64,000 bases of DNA from Streptomyces sp. NRRL B-24484 (lineage in GTDB: Bacteria > Actinomycetota > Actinomycetes > Streptomycetales > Streptomycetaceae), in the NCBI RefSeq assembly GCF_000717715.1, contig NZ_JOAI01000020.1, positions 113,497 through 177,496 on the forward strand. Reading direction: 5' to 3'. Position numbers and translations under genes: made by a program. The stretch's first letter is position 1, and every line of letters begins with the position of its first letter. This document shows positions 35,481 to 46,094 of this stretch, piece after piece. Below the pieces are notes generated by a model. That model was not told the DNA's origin, did not search any database, and saw only the letters and a list, made by a program, of their open reading frames with translations.

Positions 35481-36596
35481 ATGAGTGACACACCGCAGAC
35501 CCGTACCAACGGCCGGCCGCACCGTGAGGCCCCGGCCAGCACCCGGATCGTGATCCCCGAGAAGCACCCGATGGTGACGCTGCTGGGTGCGGCGGACTCG
35601 CTCCTGCGAGTGATCGAGCAGGGGTTCCCGCAGACCGACATCCACGTGCGCGGCAACGAGGTGACAGCCACCGGCGACCGCTCCGAGATCAGGTTGGTCG
35701 AGCAGCTCTTCAACGAGATGATGCTGGTGCTGCGCACCGGCCAACCCCTGACGGAGGACGCCGTGGAGCGCTCCATCGCCATGCTCAGGAGCGCCGCCGA
35801 GGACCCGGACCACCCGGCGCCCTCCGAGGTGTTCACGGCGAACATCCTGTCGAACCGGGGTCGCACGATCCGCCCCAAGACGCTCAACCAGCAGCGCTAC
35901 GTCGACGCGATCGACAAGCACACGATCGTCTTCGGCCTCGGCCCGGCCGGCACCGGCAAGACCTACCTGGCGATGGCCAAGGCCGTGCAGGCCCTGCAGG
36001 CCAAGGAGGTCAACCGGATCATCCTGACCCGGCCCGCCGTCGAGGCGGGGGAGCGGCTGGGCTTCCTGCCCGGCACCCTCTACGAGAAGATCGACCCGTA
36101 CCTGCGCCCGCTCTACGACGCGCTGCACGACATGATGGACCCGGACTCGATCCCGAGGCTGATGGCCGCGGGCACCATCGAGGTCGCCCCGCTCGCCTAC
36201 ATGCGCGGCCGGACCCTCAACGACGCCTTCATCATCCTCGACGAGGCCCAGAACACCTCGCCCGAGCAGATGAAGATGTTCCTGACCCGGCTCGGCTTCA
36301 ACTCGCGGGTCGTCGTCACCGGTGACACCAGCCAGATCGACCTGCCGGGCGGCACCCGCAGCGGCCTCAAGGTCGTCCAGGAGATCCTCGCCGACGTGCC
36401 GGACATCCACTTCTCGGTGCTGACCAGCACCGACGTCGTCCGGCACAAGCTGGTCGGCCGGATCGTCGACGCCTACGAGCGCTGGGACGCCCAGCAGGAG
36501 GCCGACCAGGCCGGCACCGACCGCAAGCCCGTCCAGCGCCGGGGCGCCCGCGCCCCGCGTCAGTCCCAACGCCAGTCCCACCGCACCGAAAGCTGA
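35481..36596 (+). CDS. phoH: PhoH-like ATPase
   Basis: A 371-residue protein with an N-terminal KH-like segment ([18 protein letters not shown]) and a PhoH ATPase domain: Walker [12 protein letters not shown], Walker [20 protein letters not shown] and the PhoH block [18 protein letters not shown] basic tail follows ([17 protein letters not shown]). PhoH proteins are linked to RNA metabolism through their partner YbeY, whose gene comes next after 14 bp, though the reaction is uncertain. ATG 35481 is the start. Confidence 0.93.
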   Translation: MSDTPQTRTNGRPHREAPASTRIVIPEKHPMVTLLGAADSLLRVIEQGFPQTDIHVRGNEVTATGDRSEIRLVEQLFNEMMLVLRTGQPLTEDAVERSIAMLRSAAEDPDHPAPSEVFTANILSNRGRTIRPKTLNQQRYVDAIDKHTIVFGLGPAGTGKTYLAMAKAVQALQAKEVNRIILTRPAVEAGERLGFLPGTLYEKIDPYLRPLYDALHDMMDPDSIPRLMAAGTIEVAPLAYMRGRTLNDAFIILDEAQNTSPEQMKMFLTRLGFNSRVVVTGDTSQIDLPGGTRSGLKVVQEILADVPDIHFSVLTSTDVVRHKLVGRIVDAYERWDAQQEADQAGTDRKPVQRRGARAPRQSQRQSHRTES

Positions 36597-36610
36597 GTCA
36601 CAAGCCCTCC

Positions 36611-37105
36611 ATGTCGATCGACATCGCCAACGAGTCCGGGTGGGACGTCGACGAGGAAGCCATCCTCGACGTCGCCCGCTACGCCCTCGACAAGATGCGG
36701 ATCCACCCGCAGTCCGAGCTGTCCGTGATCCTCGTCGACAGCGACGCGATGGCGGAGCTGCACGTCCAGTGGATGGACCTGCCCGGTCCCACCGACGTGA
36801 TGTCCTTCCCGATGGACGAGCTGCGTCCCGGCAAGGAGGGCCAGGAGCTGCCGCAGGGCCTGCTCGGCGACATCGTGCTCTGCCCCGAGGTCGCCCAGCA
36901 GCAGGGCGAGGCCGCCCCCTCGCAGCACTCGATGGACGAGGAGCTGCAGCTGCTCACCGTCCACGGGGTGCTCCACGTGCTCGGCTACGACCACGAGGAG
37001 CCGGACGAGGAGAAGGAGATGTTCGGGCTGCAGAAGCGCATCCTGGACGACTGGCGCTCCGGCCGCGGGCTGTCCGGGATCTCCCCGGCGCCCACCGTCC
37101 ACTGA
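36611..37105 (+). CDS. ybeY: rRNA maturation endoribonuclease YbeY
   Basis: YbeY is a zinc endoribonuclease needed for 16S rRNA 3' end processing. The 164-residue product has the zinc motif [11 protein letters not shown] (Hx3Hx5H) followed by [10 protein letters not shown], and the upstream [10 protein letters not shown] block. The ATG 36611 start follows phoH closely, and the CorC-type gene begins 13 bp after its stop. The order phoH-ybeY-corC is widely conserved. Confidence 0.96.
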   Translation: MSIDIANESGWDVDEEAILDVARYALDKMRIHPQSELSVILVDSDAMAELHVQWMDLPGPTDVMSFPMDELRPGKEGQELPQGLLGDIVLCPEVAQQQGEAAPSQHSMDEELQLLTVHGVLHVLGYDHEEPDEEKEMFGLQKRILDDWRSGRGLSGISPAPTVH

Positions 37106-37118
37106 GGGCCGGCCGCTT

Positions 37119-38453
37119 GTGAGTGGTGATAGTACGAGCTTCCTCGTCGGGGCTCTGCTGCTGGTCGTGGTCGGCTGGCTCGCCGCGTGCGCCGAGGCCG
37201 GCATCTCCCGGGTCTCCCGGTTCCGTGCCGAGGAGGCCGTCCGGGCCGGCCGCAAGGGCTCGGCCCGGCTGCTGACGGTGGCCACCGACCCGATCCGCTA
37301 CCTCAACCTGGCCACCCTGATCCGGGTGGCCTGCGAGATGGCGGCGGCCGTCCTGGTCACCGTGGTCTTCGTCCGGAACGTCGACAAGACCTGGCAGGCG
37401 GTGCTCTCCGCGATCGGCGTGATGGTGCTGGTCTCGTTCGTCGCGGTGGGCGTCTCGCCGCGCACCATCGGCCGCCAGCACCCGCTGACCACGTCGACCG
37501 CCGCCTCCTTCGTGCTGCTGCCGCTGGCCCGGATCCTCGGTCCGATCCCGCGGCTGCTGATCCTGGTCGGCAACGCGCTGACCCCGGGCAAGGGCTACAA
37601 GGAGGGTCCGTTCGCCTCCGAGGCCGAACTGCGTGCGCTGGTCGACCTCGCCGAGAAGGACGACCTGATCGAGGACGAGGAGCGCCGCATGGTGCACTCC
37701 GTCTTCGAGCTCGGCGACACCATCGTCCGCGAGGTGATGGTGCCGCGCACCGACCTGGTGATGATCGAGCGCCACAAGAGCATCCGGCAGGCGCTCACCC
37801 TGGCGCTGCGCTCCGGCTTCTCCCGGATCCCGGTGGTCGGCGACAACGAGGACGACGTGGTCGGCATCGTCTACCTCAAGGACCTGATCCGGCGCACCCA
37901 CGTCAACCGGGACGCCGAGTCCGAGCAGGTCGGCACGGTCATGCGGCCGGCCGTCTTCGTCCCGGACTCCAAGCCGGCCGCCGACCTGCTGCGCGAGATG
38001 CAGCAGATGCGCTCGCACGTGGCGATCGTGATCGACGAGTACGGCGGCACGGCCGGCCTGGTCACCATCGAGGACATCCTGGAGGAGATCGTCGGCGAGA
38101 TCACCGACGAGTACGACCGGGAGATCGCCCCGGTCGAGGACCTCGGCGACGGCTCGTACCGGATCACCGCCCGGCTGCTGGTGGAGGACCTCGGCGAGCT
38201 GTTCGGCCTGGAGCTGGAGGACGAGGACGTCGAGACCGTCGGCGGCCTGCTCGCCAAGCACCTCGGCCGGGTGCCGATCCCCGGCTCCTCCTGCGACATC
38301 CCCGTCCCGGACGAGACGGCCACCGACCTGGTGGCGATCCGGCTGAGCGCCGAGAGCTCGGCCGGCCGCCGCAACCGCATCGACACCGTCGTCGCCGCGC
38401 CCGTCCGGGCCGTCGAGGACCCGGAGGACGAGCTCGCCGACCAGCAGAGCTGA
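37119..38453 (+). CDS. Hemolysin-family CNNM/CBS-domain membrane protein
   Basis: A 444-residue protein with an N-terminal CNNM domain of about four membrane segments (FLVGALLLVVVGWLAACAEAG first). Two CBS domains follow (MVPRTDLVMIERHKS and VPDSKPAADLLREM), and a C-terminal CorC/HlyC domain (DETATDLVAIRL). Family members take part in magnesium or cobalt efflux; older annotations call them hemolysins. The start is GTG 37119, 13 bp after ybeY, so it closes the phoH operon. A hairpin terminator follows. Confidence 0.92.
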   Translation: MSGDSTSFLVGALLLVVVGWLAACAEAGISRVSRFRAEEAVRAGRKGSARLLTVATDPIRYLNLATLIRVACEMAAAVLVTVVFVRNVDKTWQAVLSAIGVMVLVSFVAVGVSPRTIGRQHPLTTSTAASFVLLPLARILGPIPRLLILVGNALTPGKGYKEGPFASEAELRALVDLAEKDDLIEDEERRMVHSVFELGDTIVREVMVPRTDLVMIERHKSIRQALTLALRSGFSRIPVVGDNEDDVVGIVYLKDLIRRTHVNRDAESEQVGTVMRPAVFVPDSKPAADLLREMQQMRSHVAIVIDEYGGTAGLVTIEDILEEIVGEITDEYDREIAPVEDLGDGSYRITARLLVEDLGELFGLELEDEDVETVGGLLAKHLGRVPIPGSSCDIPVPDETATDLVAIRLSAESSAGRRNRIDTVVAAPVRAVEDPEDELADQQS

Positions 38454-38471
38454 CCCCGCCGACCGCGCAGA

Positions 38472-38502
38472 CGGCCGGGCCCCCGCACCGGGGACCCGGC
38501 CG
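38472..38502 (+). terminator. Terminator of the phoH-ybeY-corC operon
   Basis: A 13-bp stem with one mismatch (38472-38484 with 38490-38502), loop GCACC, 18 bp after the stop. Confidence 0.75.
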
Positions 38503-38566
38503 TTCGTGTGACCACGGACCCCGCCGCGTTTGCCGCCAGGGCCCGGGCGTTTGCACCATGGAGGGT

Positions 38567-38803
38567 ATGACGCACCAACTGCGCGCGGAGTACGGCCCGG
38601 CGGGCCGGTCCGGCGAGGTGAGCAGGTGGCACATCGTCCGGACCGCCAAGCCCGCCGAGGGCATGTGCGGCGCCACGATCGAACCCGATGCCGAGACCAG
38701 GCCGGAGACGGACTGGGGGACGGGGCTGCGGACCTGCCAGCAGTGCGGTTCGCTGTACCTCCACGAGATCCCCTACCACCGCGACTACCACGGCCACGGC
38801 TGA
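38567..38803 (+). CDS. Small zinc-finger-like hypothetical protein
   Basis: A 78-residue protein with four cysteine-containing positions that could bind zinc: one in EGMCGATIE and a CxxC pair in RTCQQCGSLYL. It starts THQLRAEYGPAGRSGEVSRWH. Small proteins with this WHIVRT...CG...CxxCG layout are common in streptomycetes; their role is unknown. ATG 38567 is preceded by GGAGG only 2 nt away; ATG 38558 is an alternative adding three residues. Confidence 0.75.
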   Translation: MTHQLRAEYGPAGRSGEVSRWHIVRTAKPAEGMCGATIEPDAETRPETDWGTGLRTCQQCGSLYLHEIPYHRDYHGHG

Positions 38804-38821
38804 CGTACGGCGGAGGCAGCG

Positions 38822-39358
38822 ATGAAACTGCAAGACGAACTTCCCGTGGACCACAGGCTCGCCCGGATCTACCGCTGGACGGCGGGCCTGGGCGGAGTGT
38901 TCCTCGTGGTCTTCGGCATCCTCGGGCTCGTCGACCAGGTGGGCTTCTTCGACACCGACGGCAAGGAGACCCTCGGCCTGTCCAGCAACGGCGCCCTCAG
39001 CGTGCTGTCCATCGTGGTCGGCGCGATCCTCATGATCGGCGCGGTGATCGGCGGGAACTTCGCGTCCACCCTCAACATGGTCGTCGGCGTGCTGTTCATC
39101 CTCGCCGGCTTCGTCGGCCTCATGGTGCTCGACAGCAGCGCCAACCGGCTGGCCTTCCAGATCCCCAACGTGGTCTTCAGCTTCGCCTTCGGCTTCGCGG
39201 TGGTGACCTTCGGCATGTACGGCAGAGTGAGCAGCCACCTGCCGCATGACAACCCGTACTGGCGCCAGCGCCACAGCGGCCCGGAGACCGTGCCCAACGG
39301 CCCGCAGACCCTCGTCAAGGTGCTCAGGCCCGGACCGCCCAACCCGATCGGCCACTGA
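38822..39358 (+). CDS. DUF4383-type four-helix membrane protein
   Basis: A 178-residue membrane protein with four hydrophobic segments (about GLGGVFLVVFGILGLVDQVG, ALSVLSIVVGAILMIGAVIG, TLNMVVGVLFILAGFVGLMV and VVFSFAFGFAVVTFGMYG). A polar C-terminal tail follows. This matches the DUF4383 family of actinobacteria, which has no assigned function. ATG 38822 lies 18 bp after the small gene upstream, so they may be co-transcribed. Confidence 0.8.
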   Translation: MKLQDELPVDHRLARIYRWTAGLGGVFLVVFGILGLVDQVGFFDTDGKETLGLSSNGALSVLSIVVGAILMIGAVIGGNFASTLNMVVGVLFILAGFVGLMVLDSSANRLAFQIPNVVFSFAFGFAVVTFGMYGRVSSHLPHDNPYWRQRHSGPETVPNGPQTLVKVLRPGPPNPIGH

Positions 39359-39385
39359 GCCGCACCCGTCGACCCCGAGCCGCAC

Positions 39386-39420
39386 CCGGAGGCCGGGACG
39401 CCCGCCGTCCCGGCCTCCGG
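39386..39420 (+). terminator. Terminator after the DUF4383 gene
   Basis: A perfect 15-bp stem (39386-39400 with 39406-39420) with a 5-nt loop, 27 bp after the stop. Confidence 0.85.
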
Positions 39421-39503
39421 TGCGACCGGGCAAAGACTTTGACGGACCGTCGGATTCCGGGGGAGGGTGGGCGCCGACCGCACACCACCACGGAGGGGGA
39501 CGG

Positions 39504-40502
39504 ATGAGCGAGCGCTCGCTCGGAGGACTCGGCACCGCACCCGTCGGCTTCGGAGCCATGGTGCTCTCGCCCGGCATGTACGGGCGGACCGACGACGACC
39601 GGGGCCTGGCCGCCCTGCACGCCGCACTGGACGCCGGCGCCACGATGATCGACACCGCCGACGGCTACGGCGCCGACGGCCACAACGAGGCCCTCGTCGG
39701 CCGCGCCGTCGCCGGCCGACGCGACGAGGTCGTCATCGCCACCAAGTTCGGCTTCCGCATCCCGGAGGGCGCCGAACCGCACGCCTTCCCGGTCGGCTAC
39801 TCCTTCGGCGAACTGGCCGTCAACGCCGATCCCAAGTACGTGCGCGGCTACGCCGAGCAGTCGCTGCGCAACCTCGGCACCCACGTCATCGACCTGTACT
39901 ACCCGCACTTCCCCGACCCGCAGGTGCCCTTCGAGGACACCGTCGGCGCCGTCGCCGACCTCGTGACCGCCGGACTCGTCCGCCACCTCGGCCTGTCCAA
40001 CGTGACCGCGGAGCAACTGCGCGCCGCGCACGCCGTCCACCCGGTCGCCGCCGTGCAGACCCAGTGGTCGATGTGGCAGCCGGTCGACCCCGACCTGCTC
40101 GCCGCCGCCCGCGAACTCGGCGTCGGCCTGGTCGCCTGGAGCCCGCTCGGCGGCGGCTTCCTCACCGGCACCGTCCAGCAGCTCGGCGAGGACGACTTCC
40201 GCCGGCACATCCCCCGCTTCGACGAGGCCAACCTACGGGCCAACAACGACCGCTACGCCCCGCTGCGCGGCATCGCCGCCGACCTCGGCCTGACCCCCGG
40301 ACAACTGGCGCTCGCCTGGCTGCTGCACCAGGACGACCACGTGGTGCCGATCCCCGGCAGCCGGACCCCCGCCCACATCGCCGAGAACACCGCGGCGGCC
40401 GGGGTGACCCTGGACGCCGCCGTGCTGCGCCGCATCGACGAGGCCCTCGCCCTGTTCGCCCCGGCCGGCCGGGGCGCCCTGCTGGGGGCGGCCGACGACT
40501 GA
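39504..40502 (+). CDS. Aldo/keto reductase
   Basis: A 332-residue NADPH-dependent oxidoreductase of the AKR superfamily. It has DTADGYG with the catalytic Asp and Tyr, the Lys of ATKFG, the YYPHFPDP segment with the His, LGLSNVTAEQLR, and the cofactor block VPIPGSRTPAHI. The substrate is unknown. GGAGG ends 7 nt before ATG 39504; the frame stays open upstream without family-like sequence. It is transcribed alone. Confidence 0.9.
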   Translation: MSERSLGGLGTAPVGFGAMVLSPGMYGRTDDDRGLAALHAALDAGATMIDTADGYGADGHNEALVGRAVAGRRDEVVIATKFGFRIPEGAEPHAFPVGYSFGELAVNADPKYVRGYAEQSLRNLGTHVIDLYYPHFPDPQVPFEDTVGAVADLVTAGLVRHLGLSNVTAEQLRAAHAVHPVAAVQTQWSMWQPVDPDLLAAARELGVGLVAWSPLGGGFLTGTVQQLGEDDFRRHIPRFDEANLRANNDRYAPLRGIAADLGLTPGQLALAWLLHQDDHVVPIPGSRTPAHIAENTAAAGVTLDAAVLRRIDEALALFAPAGRGALLGAADD

Positions 40503-40585
40503 CCGGACGGGCGGGTGTCCGGACGGGTGTCCGGCCCGCAGTCCGGCGCGGACGGCGCGCCGGCGCCCGCCTATGCTCAGGGCTC

Positions 40586-40939
40586 ATGAGCGAGATCATC
40601 GAACTGGACCCCGAGGACAAGAAGATCATCACCCTGGCCCGCTCCGTCCGCGCCCGCAACGGCGTGGCGGAGGGGGCCGCGGTGCGCGACGAGACCGGCC
40701 GCACCTACACGGCCGGCAGCGTCGCCCTGGAATCGCTGCGCCTCAGCGCACTGCAGACCGCGGTGGCCATGGCCGTCGCCAGCGGGGCCAAGGGGCTGGA
40801 GGCCGCCGCCGTGGTCACCGAGGCCGACACCCCGGCCGAGGCCGACCTCGCCGCCGTGCGCGACCTGGGCGGCGCCGGCACCCCGCTGCTGCTGGCCGGC
40901 CCCGACGGCGCACTGCGCGTCCGCGTCGAGGCCCGCTGA
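40586..40939 (+). CDS. Cytidine-deaminase-like protein without the zinc motif
   Basis: A 117-residue protein starting ELDPEDKKIITLARSVRARNG, with YTAGSVALESLRLSALQTAVAMAV. The pattern follows small cytidine deaminases, but the zinc ligands are missing: the usual HAE/CAE is replaced by SALQTAV and no PCxxC is present. It is therefore probably not an active deaminase. A gene of this kind just upstream of era is normal in streptomycetes. ATG 40586 is the start. Confidence 0.75.
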   Translation: MSEIIELDPEDKKIITLARSVRARNGVAEGAAVRDETGRTYTAGSVALESLRLSALQTAVAMAVASGAKGLEAAAVVTEADTPAEADLAAVRDLGGAGTPLLLAGPDGALRVRVEAR

Positions 40940-41074
40940 GGCACCGGCACGGACCCCGCCGCGACGCACTCCGCCGGGCCGCTCGCGGCCGATAGTCTGA
41001 TGACCGGCCCGGCGGGGCGCGGGGCCTCGGGGACGGCCCCCCGCAGGGGGCTGGACCGGGGCAGGGGAGGGGAC

Positions 41075-41230
41075 ATGGGCGTACTGGCGTTCTTCGCGGG
41101 GCTGCTGCTGACCGTCATGGGCTTCGGTCGCTGGCGGGAGACGGGCTCGCCGTACTGGCTGATCGGCTCACTGGTGCTACTGGTCCTCGTCCTGGTCGGC
41201 GCCCTGACCGGAGGCAAGAAGACGGGCTGA
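41075..41230 (+). CDS. Small two-helix membrane protein
   Basis: A 51-residue protein with two hydrophobic segments (LAFFAGLLLTVMGFG and LIGSLVLLVLVLVGALTGG) and a basic tail (KKTG). GGAGG is 4 nt before ATG 41075. It has no recognised family. Its last codons and stop fall inside a 23-bp tandem repeat that continues downstream, and era begins about 100 bp later. Confidence 0.65.
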   Translation: MGVLAFFAGLLLTVMGFGRWRETGSPYWLIGSLVLLVLVLVGALTGGKKTG

Positions 41231-41273
41231 CCGGAGGCAGGAGGACGGGCTGACCGGAGGGCAGAAGACGGGC
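41205..41273. repeat. 23-bp tandem repeat, three copies, containing a stop codon
   Basis: Three 23-bp copies (41205-41227, 41228-41250, 41251-41273) start TGACCGGAG and end GACGGGC, with two or three differences. The first copy is the coding end of the small membrane protein; its TGA stop opens the second copy. Confidence 0.85.
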
Positions 41274-41334
41274 CGAGGCGACCACCTCGGCACAGCGTCC
41301 GTCCGGCCGCCGGTGATCAGGGAGAATGGTGCCC

Positions 41335-42264
41335 ATGAATGCCCCTTCCTCCCCGTACCGCTCCGGGTTCGCGTGCTTCGTCGGCCGTCCCAACGCGGGC
41401 AAGTCGACCCTGACCAACGCCCTGGTCGGGACGAAGGTCGCGATCACCTCCGACCGACCGCAGACCACCCGGCACACCGTGCGCGGCATCGTGCACCGCC
41501 CGGACGCCCAGCTCGTCCTGGTCGACACCCCGGGCCTGCACAAGCCGCGCACCCTGCTCGGGGAGCGGCTCAACGACCTCGTCCGCTCCACCTGGGCGGA
41601 GGTCGACGTCATCGGCTTCTGCCTGCCCGCCGACCAGAAGCTCGGCCCCGGCGACCGGTTCATCGCCAAGGAGCTCGCCGAGGTCCGCAAGACCCCCAAG
41701 GTCGCGATCGTCACCAAGACCGACCTGGTCGACTCCAAGCGGCTCGCCGAGCAGCTGATCGCCATCCACCAGCTCGGCGCCGAGCTCGGCATCGAGTGGG
41801 CCGAGATCATCCCGGTCTCCGCCGTCGGCGACAAGCAGGTCTCGCTGGTGGGGGACCTGATCACCAAGCTGCTCCCGGAGGGCCAGCCGCTCTACCCGGA
41901 CGGCGACCTGACCGACGAGCCCGAGCAGATCATGGTCGCCGAGCTGATCCGCGAGGCCGCGCTGGAGGGCGTCCGCGACGAGCTGCCGCACTCGCTCGCC
42001 GTGGTCGTCGAGGAGATGCTCCCGCGCGAGGGCCGGCCGGCCGACCGCCCGCTGCTCGACATCCACGCCAACGTGTACATCGAGCGGCAGAGCCAGAAGG
42101 CGATCGTCATCGGGGCCAAGGGCTCCCGGCTCAAGCACGTCGGCACCACCGCCCGCAAGCACATCGAGGCGCTGCTCGGCACGCCCGTCTACCTCGACCT
42201 GCACGTGAAGGTCGCCAAGGACTGGCAGCGCGACCCGAAGCAGCTGCGCAAGCTGGGCTTCTGA
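41335..42264 (+). CDS. era: GTPase Era
   Basis: Era is a GTPase acting in 16S rRNA maturation and 30S assembly. The product has G1 GRPNAGKST, G3 DTPGLH, G4 TKTD and the C-terminal KH domain (AIVIGAKGSRLKHVG), ending DWQRDPKQLRKLGF, all typical. I chose ATG 41335 (309 residues) because GGGAG ends 10 nt before it; ATG 41326 is only 1 nt from it. An era gene close to phoH-ybeY is usual. Confidence 0.95.
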   Translation: MNAPSSPYRSGFACFVGRPNAGKSTLTNALVGTKVAITSDRPQTTRHTVRGIVHRPDAQLVLVDTPGLHKPRTLLGERLNDLVRSTWAEVDVIGFCLPADQKLGPGDRFIAKELAEVRKTPKVAIVTKTDLVDSKRLAEQLIAIHQLGAELGIEWAEIIPVSAVGDKQVSLVGDLITKLLPEGQPLYPDGDLTDEPEQIMVAELIREAALEGVRDELPHSLAVVVEEMLPREGRPADRPLLDIHANVYIERQSQKAIVIGAKGSRLKHVGTTARKHIEALLGTPVYLDLHVKVAKDWQRDPKQLRKLGF

Positions 42265-42285
42265 GTCGTCCCCCGCAAGCCCCGT

Positions 42286-42316
42286 ACGGCCCGCCGGCAC
42301 CCCGCCGGCGGGCCGT
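42286..42316 (+). terminator. era terminator
   Basis: A perfect 12-bp stem (42286-42297 with 42305-42316) with a 7-nt loop, 21 bp after the era stop. It also faces the convergent inhibitor gene. Confidence 0.8.
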
Positions 42317-42379
42317 CGCCGTTCCGGGCCCTGTTCCGGTGCGGCGCGGTGCCGTCCGGTCCGGTGCGGCGCGGCGCGG

Positions 42380-42646
42380 TCAGGCACCCTCGCGGAGGAC
42401 CAGGCCGACCAGTTCGCGCTGGGAGTCGGTGAGCTTGGGGTCCGCGCAGTACACCGTCCGGCCGTCCACCGTGATCTCGTAGTGGAAGCCGTCCGGCACG
42501 CCGTAGGACGGCGCGCGCAGCCCGCCGGCCATCGCCTCGCGGGCCAGTGCGTGCACGTGCGGTGCGTCGGGACGCGCGGCGGTGTCCAGCTCGGCGTGCT
42601 TGGCGTGGCCGGCGAAGCCGCCGGTCCTGGTGACCTGGATACGCAT
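42380..42646 (-). CDS. Emfourin-like protealysin inhibitor
   Basis: An 88-residue protein starting MRIQVTRTGGFAG and ending DSQRELVGLVLREGA, with YEITVDGRTVYCADPKLTD in the middle. This is the pattern of emfourin, a small cytoplasmic inhibitor of protealysin-type M4 proteases. It lies 63 bp downstream of such a protease gene on the same strand, so enzyme and inhibitor are made together. The function is inferred from family resemblance plus gene pairing. ATG 42646 is the start. Confidence 0.8.
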   Translation of the reverse strand: MRIQVTRTGGFAGHAKHAELDTAARPDAPHVHALAREAMAGGLRAPSYGVPDGFHYEITVDGRTVYCADPKLTDSQRELVGLVLREGA

Positions 42647-42709
42647 GGTTGTCAGTGTGCTACGCAGGGATGGGCTTTGCCGAGGTCTTTCACAGAGTCC
42701 ACCCGTACC

Positions 42710-43741
42710 TCAGGTTGTGCTGATTCCCACCTGTGACCATGCGTCGGCCACCGCGTCCGCGACACCGCTCACCCGGGGGTGGTGCGAGCTCGCGGTGGCG
42801 ACGGTGGCCCGGGCGAAGGCGGCGAATCCGGTGGTGGGGGAGAGCCTGCCGCTGGTGAGGGTGTCGTACCAGATCCGCCCGGCGCCCTCCCAGGCGTGGC
42901 CGCCGATCGCGACCGCGGCGAGGTGGAAGGCGCGGTTGGGGATGCCGGAGTTGATGTGCACTCCGCCGGAGTCGCGGCGGGTACGGACGTAGCCGTCCAT
43001 GTGCCCGGGCTGCGGGTCCTTGCCGAGCCGCTCGTCGTCGTAGGCGGTGCCGGGCGCCTTCATCGAGCGCAGGGCGACCCCGCGGACCCCGGGGGCGAGC
43101 AGGCCGGCGCCTATCAGCCAGTCCGCCTCCTCGGCCCGCTGGCCGAGCGCGTACTGCTTGACCAGTGACCCGAAGACGTCGGAGAGCGACTCGTTGAGCG
43201 CGCCCGACTGGTCCCGGTACTCCAGGTCGGCGGTGAACTGCGTGACGCCGTGGGTGAGTTCGTGACCTATGACGTCCAGGCAGACGGTGAAGTCGACGAA
43301 GATCTCGCCGTCCCCGTCGCCGAAGACCATTCGGCTGCCGTTCCAGAACGCGTTGTCGTAGCGGTCGCCGTAGTGGACGGTCGCGTCCAGCGGCAGCCAG
43401 GCGTCGTCGATCGAGGCCCGCCCGTACACCTCGCGGTAGAGGGCGAAGGTGGCGCCGAGGCCATCGTAGGCGCGGTTGGCGGAGTCGTCGGCGACCGGCC
43501 CGGCGCCCTCGGTGCGGACGGTGGTCCCGGGCAGCGTCTCGGAGTGGGCCGCGTCGGCGACGGTGCGGGTCAGCCGCTCGGGCGCGGCCCCGGGGGTGGG
43601 GGCGGCGAGCAGCCGCTGTTCGCGCAGTGCGGTGTTGATGGCCACCGAGCGCCGGGCCGGGGCGTGGCCGAGTGCGGCCAGTCGGTCGAGGACGTGGGGC
43701 GGGACGATGGCGCAGCACGGGTACGCGGGGGTCGCAGCCAT
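42710..43741 (-). CDS. M4 family metalloprotease, protealysin type
   Basis: A 343-residue zinc protease with HELTHGVTQF (HExxH), NESLSDVFG carrying the third zinc ligand, and GVHINSGIPNRAFH with the catalytic His. There is no signal peptide; the N-terminus has the short propeptide motif CAIVPPHVLDRLA, typical of protealysin-like enzymes that stay in the cytoplasm or leave by an unknown route. ATG 43741 starts just before it; GTG 43777 would add 12 residues. It is co-transcribed with the inhibitor gene downstream. Confidence 0.9.
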   Translation of the reverse strand: MAATPAYPCCAIVPPHVLDRLAALGHAPARRSVAINTALREQRLLAAPTPGAAPERLTRTVADAAHSETLPGTTVRTEGAGPVADDSANRAYDGLGATFALYREVYGRASIDDAWLPLDATVHYGDRYDNAFWNGSRMVFGDGDGEIFVDFTVCLDVIGHELTHGVTQFTADLEYRDQSGALNESLSDVFGSLVKQYALGQRAEEADWLIGAGLLAPGVRGVALRSMKAPGTAYDDERLGKDPQPGHMDGYVRTRRDSGGVHINSGIPNRAFHLAAVAIGGHAWEGAGRIWYDTLTSGRLSPTTGFAAFARATVATASSHHPRVSGVADAVADAWSQVGISTT

Positions 43742-43864
43742 GTCGCCCAGGGTGACGCATCCATGACGAGTTGTCACGACCCCTGCAGAAAACGAACCGT
43801 CTCAGTGGGTGGAATGGTGGTGGGCTTCACTTCGTGTGCCCGGGGAGCTGGGTTACGCTGGTGA

Positions 43865-45832
<1,968 letters not shown>

Positions 45833-45852
45833 CACGCCGGAACGACGTGTAC

Positions 45853-45880
45853 GAGGGGCCGCCCGCGGGGGCGGCCCCTC
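45853..45880 (+). terminator. leuA terminator
   Basis: A perfect 11-bp stem (45853-45863 with 45870-45880) with a 6-nt loop, 20 bp after the leuA stop. Confidence 0.75.
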
Positions 45881-46094
45881 GCCGCGTTTCCGGGCCGTCC
45901 GGCCCCTCCCGTCACCCCGTGTGTCCTGCGCCACATTTTTTCGCCCCGGCACCCGTTCGGGGTGCTGACACGTGCCCGTAACCGTGGCAACATCGACGCA
46001 CCGGAACCGGGGTCGGTGGGACGGCCAGCGGAGTCCGGTCGCGTGACCTGCCCGCAGACGTGCAGGCCGCCTGCCATGTCTGGGGAGTGGCGCC

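Noticed and set aside
36640-37122. An alternative plus-strand frame over ybeY
   Set aside because: YbeY in the other frame has its complete zinc motif; this frame is Arg/Gly/Ala-rich.
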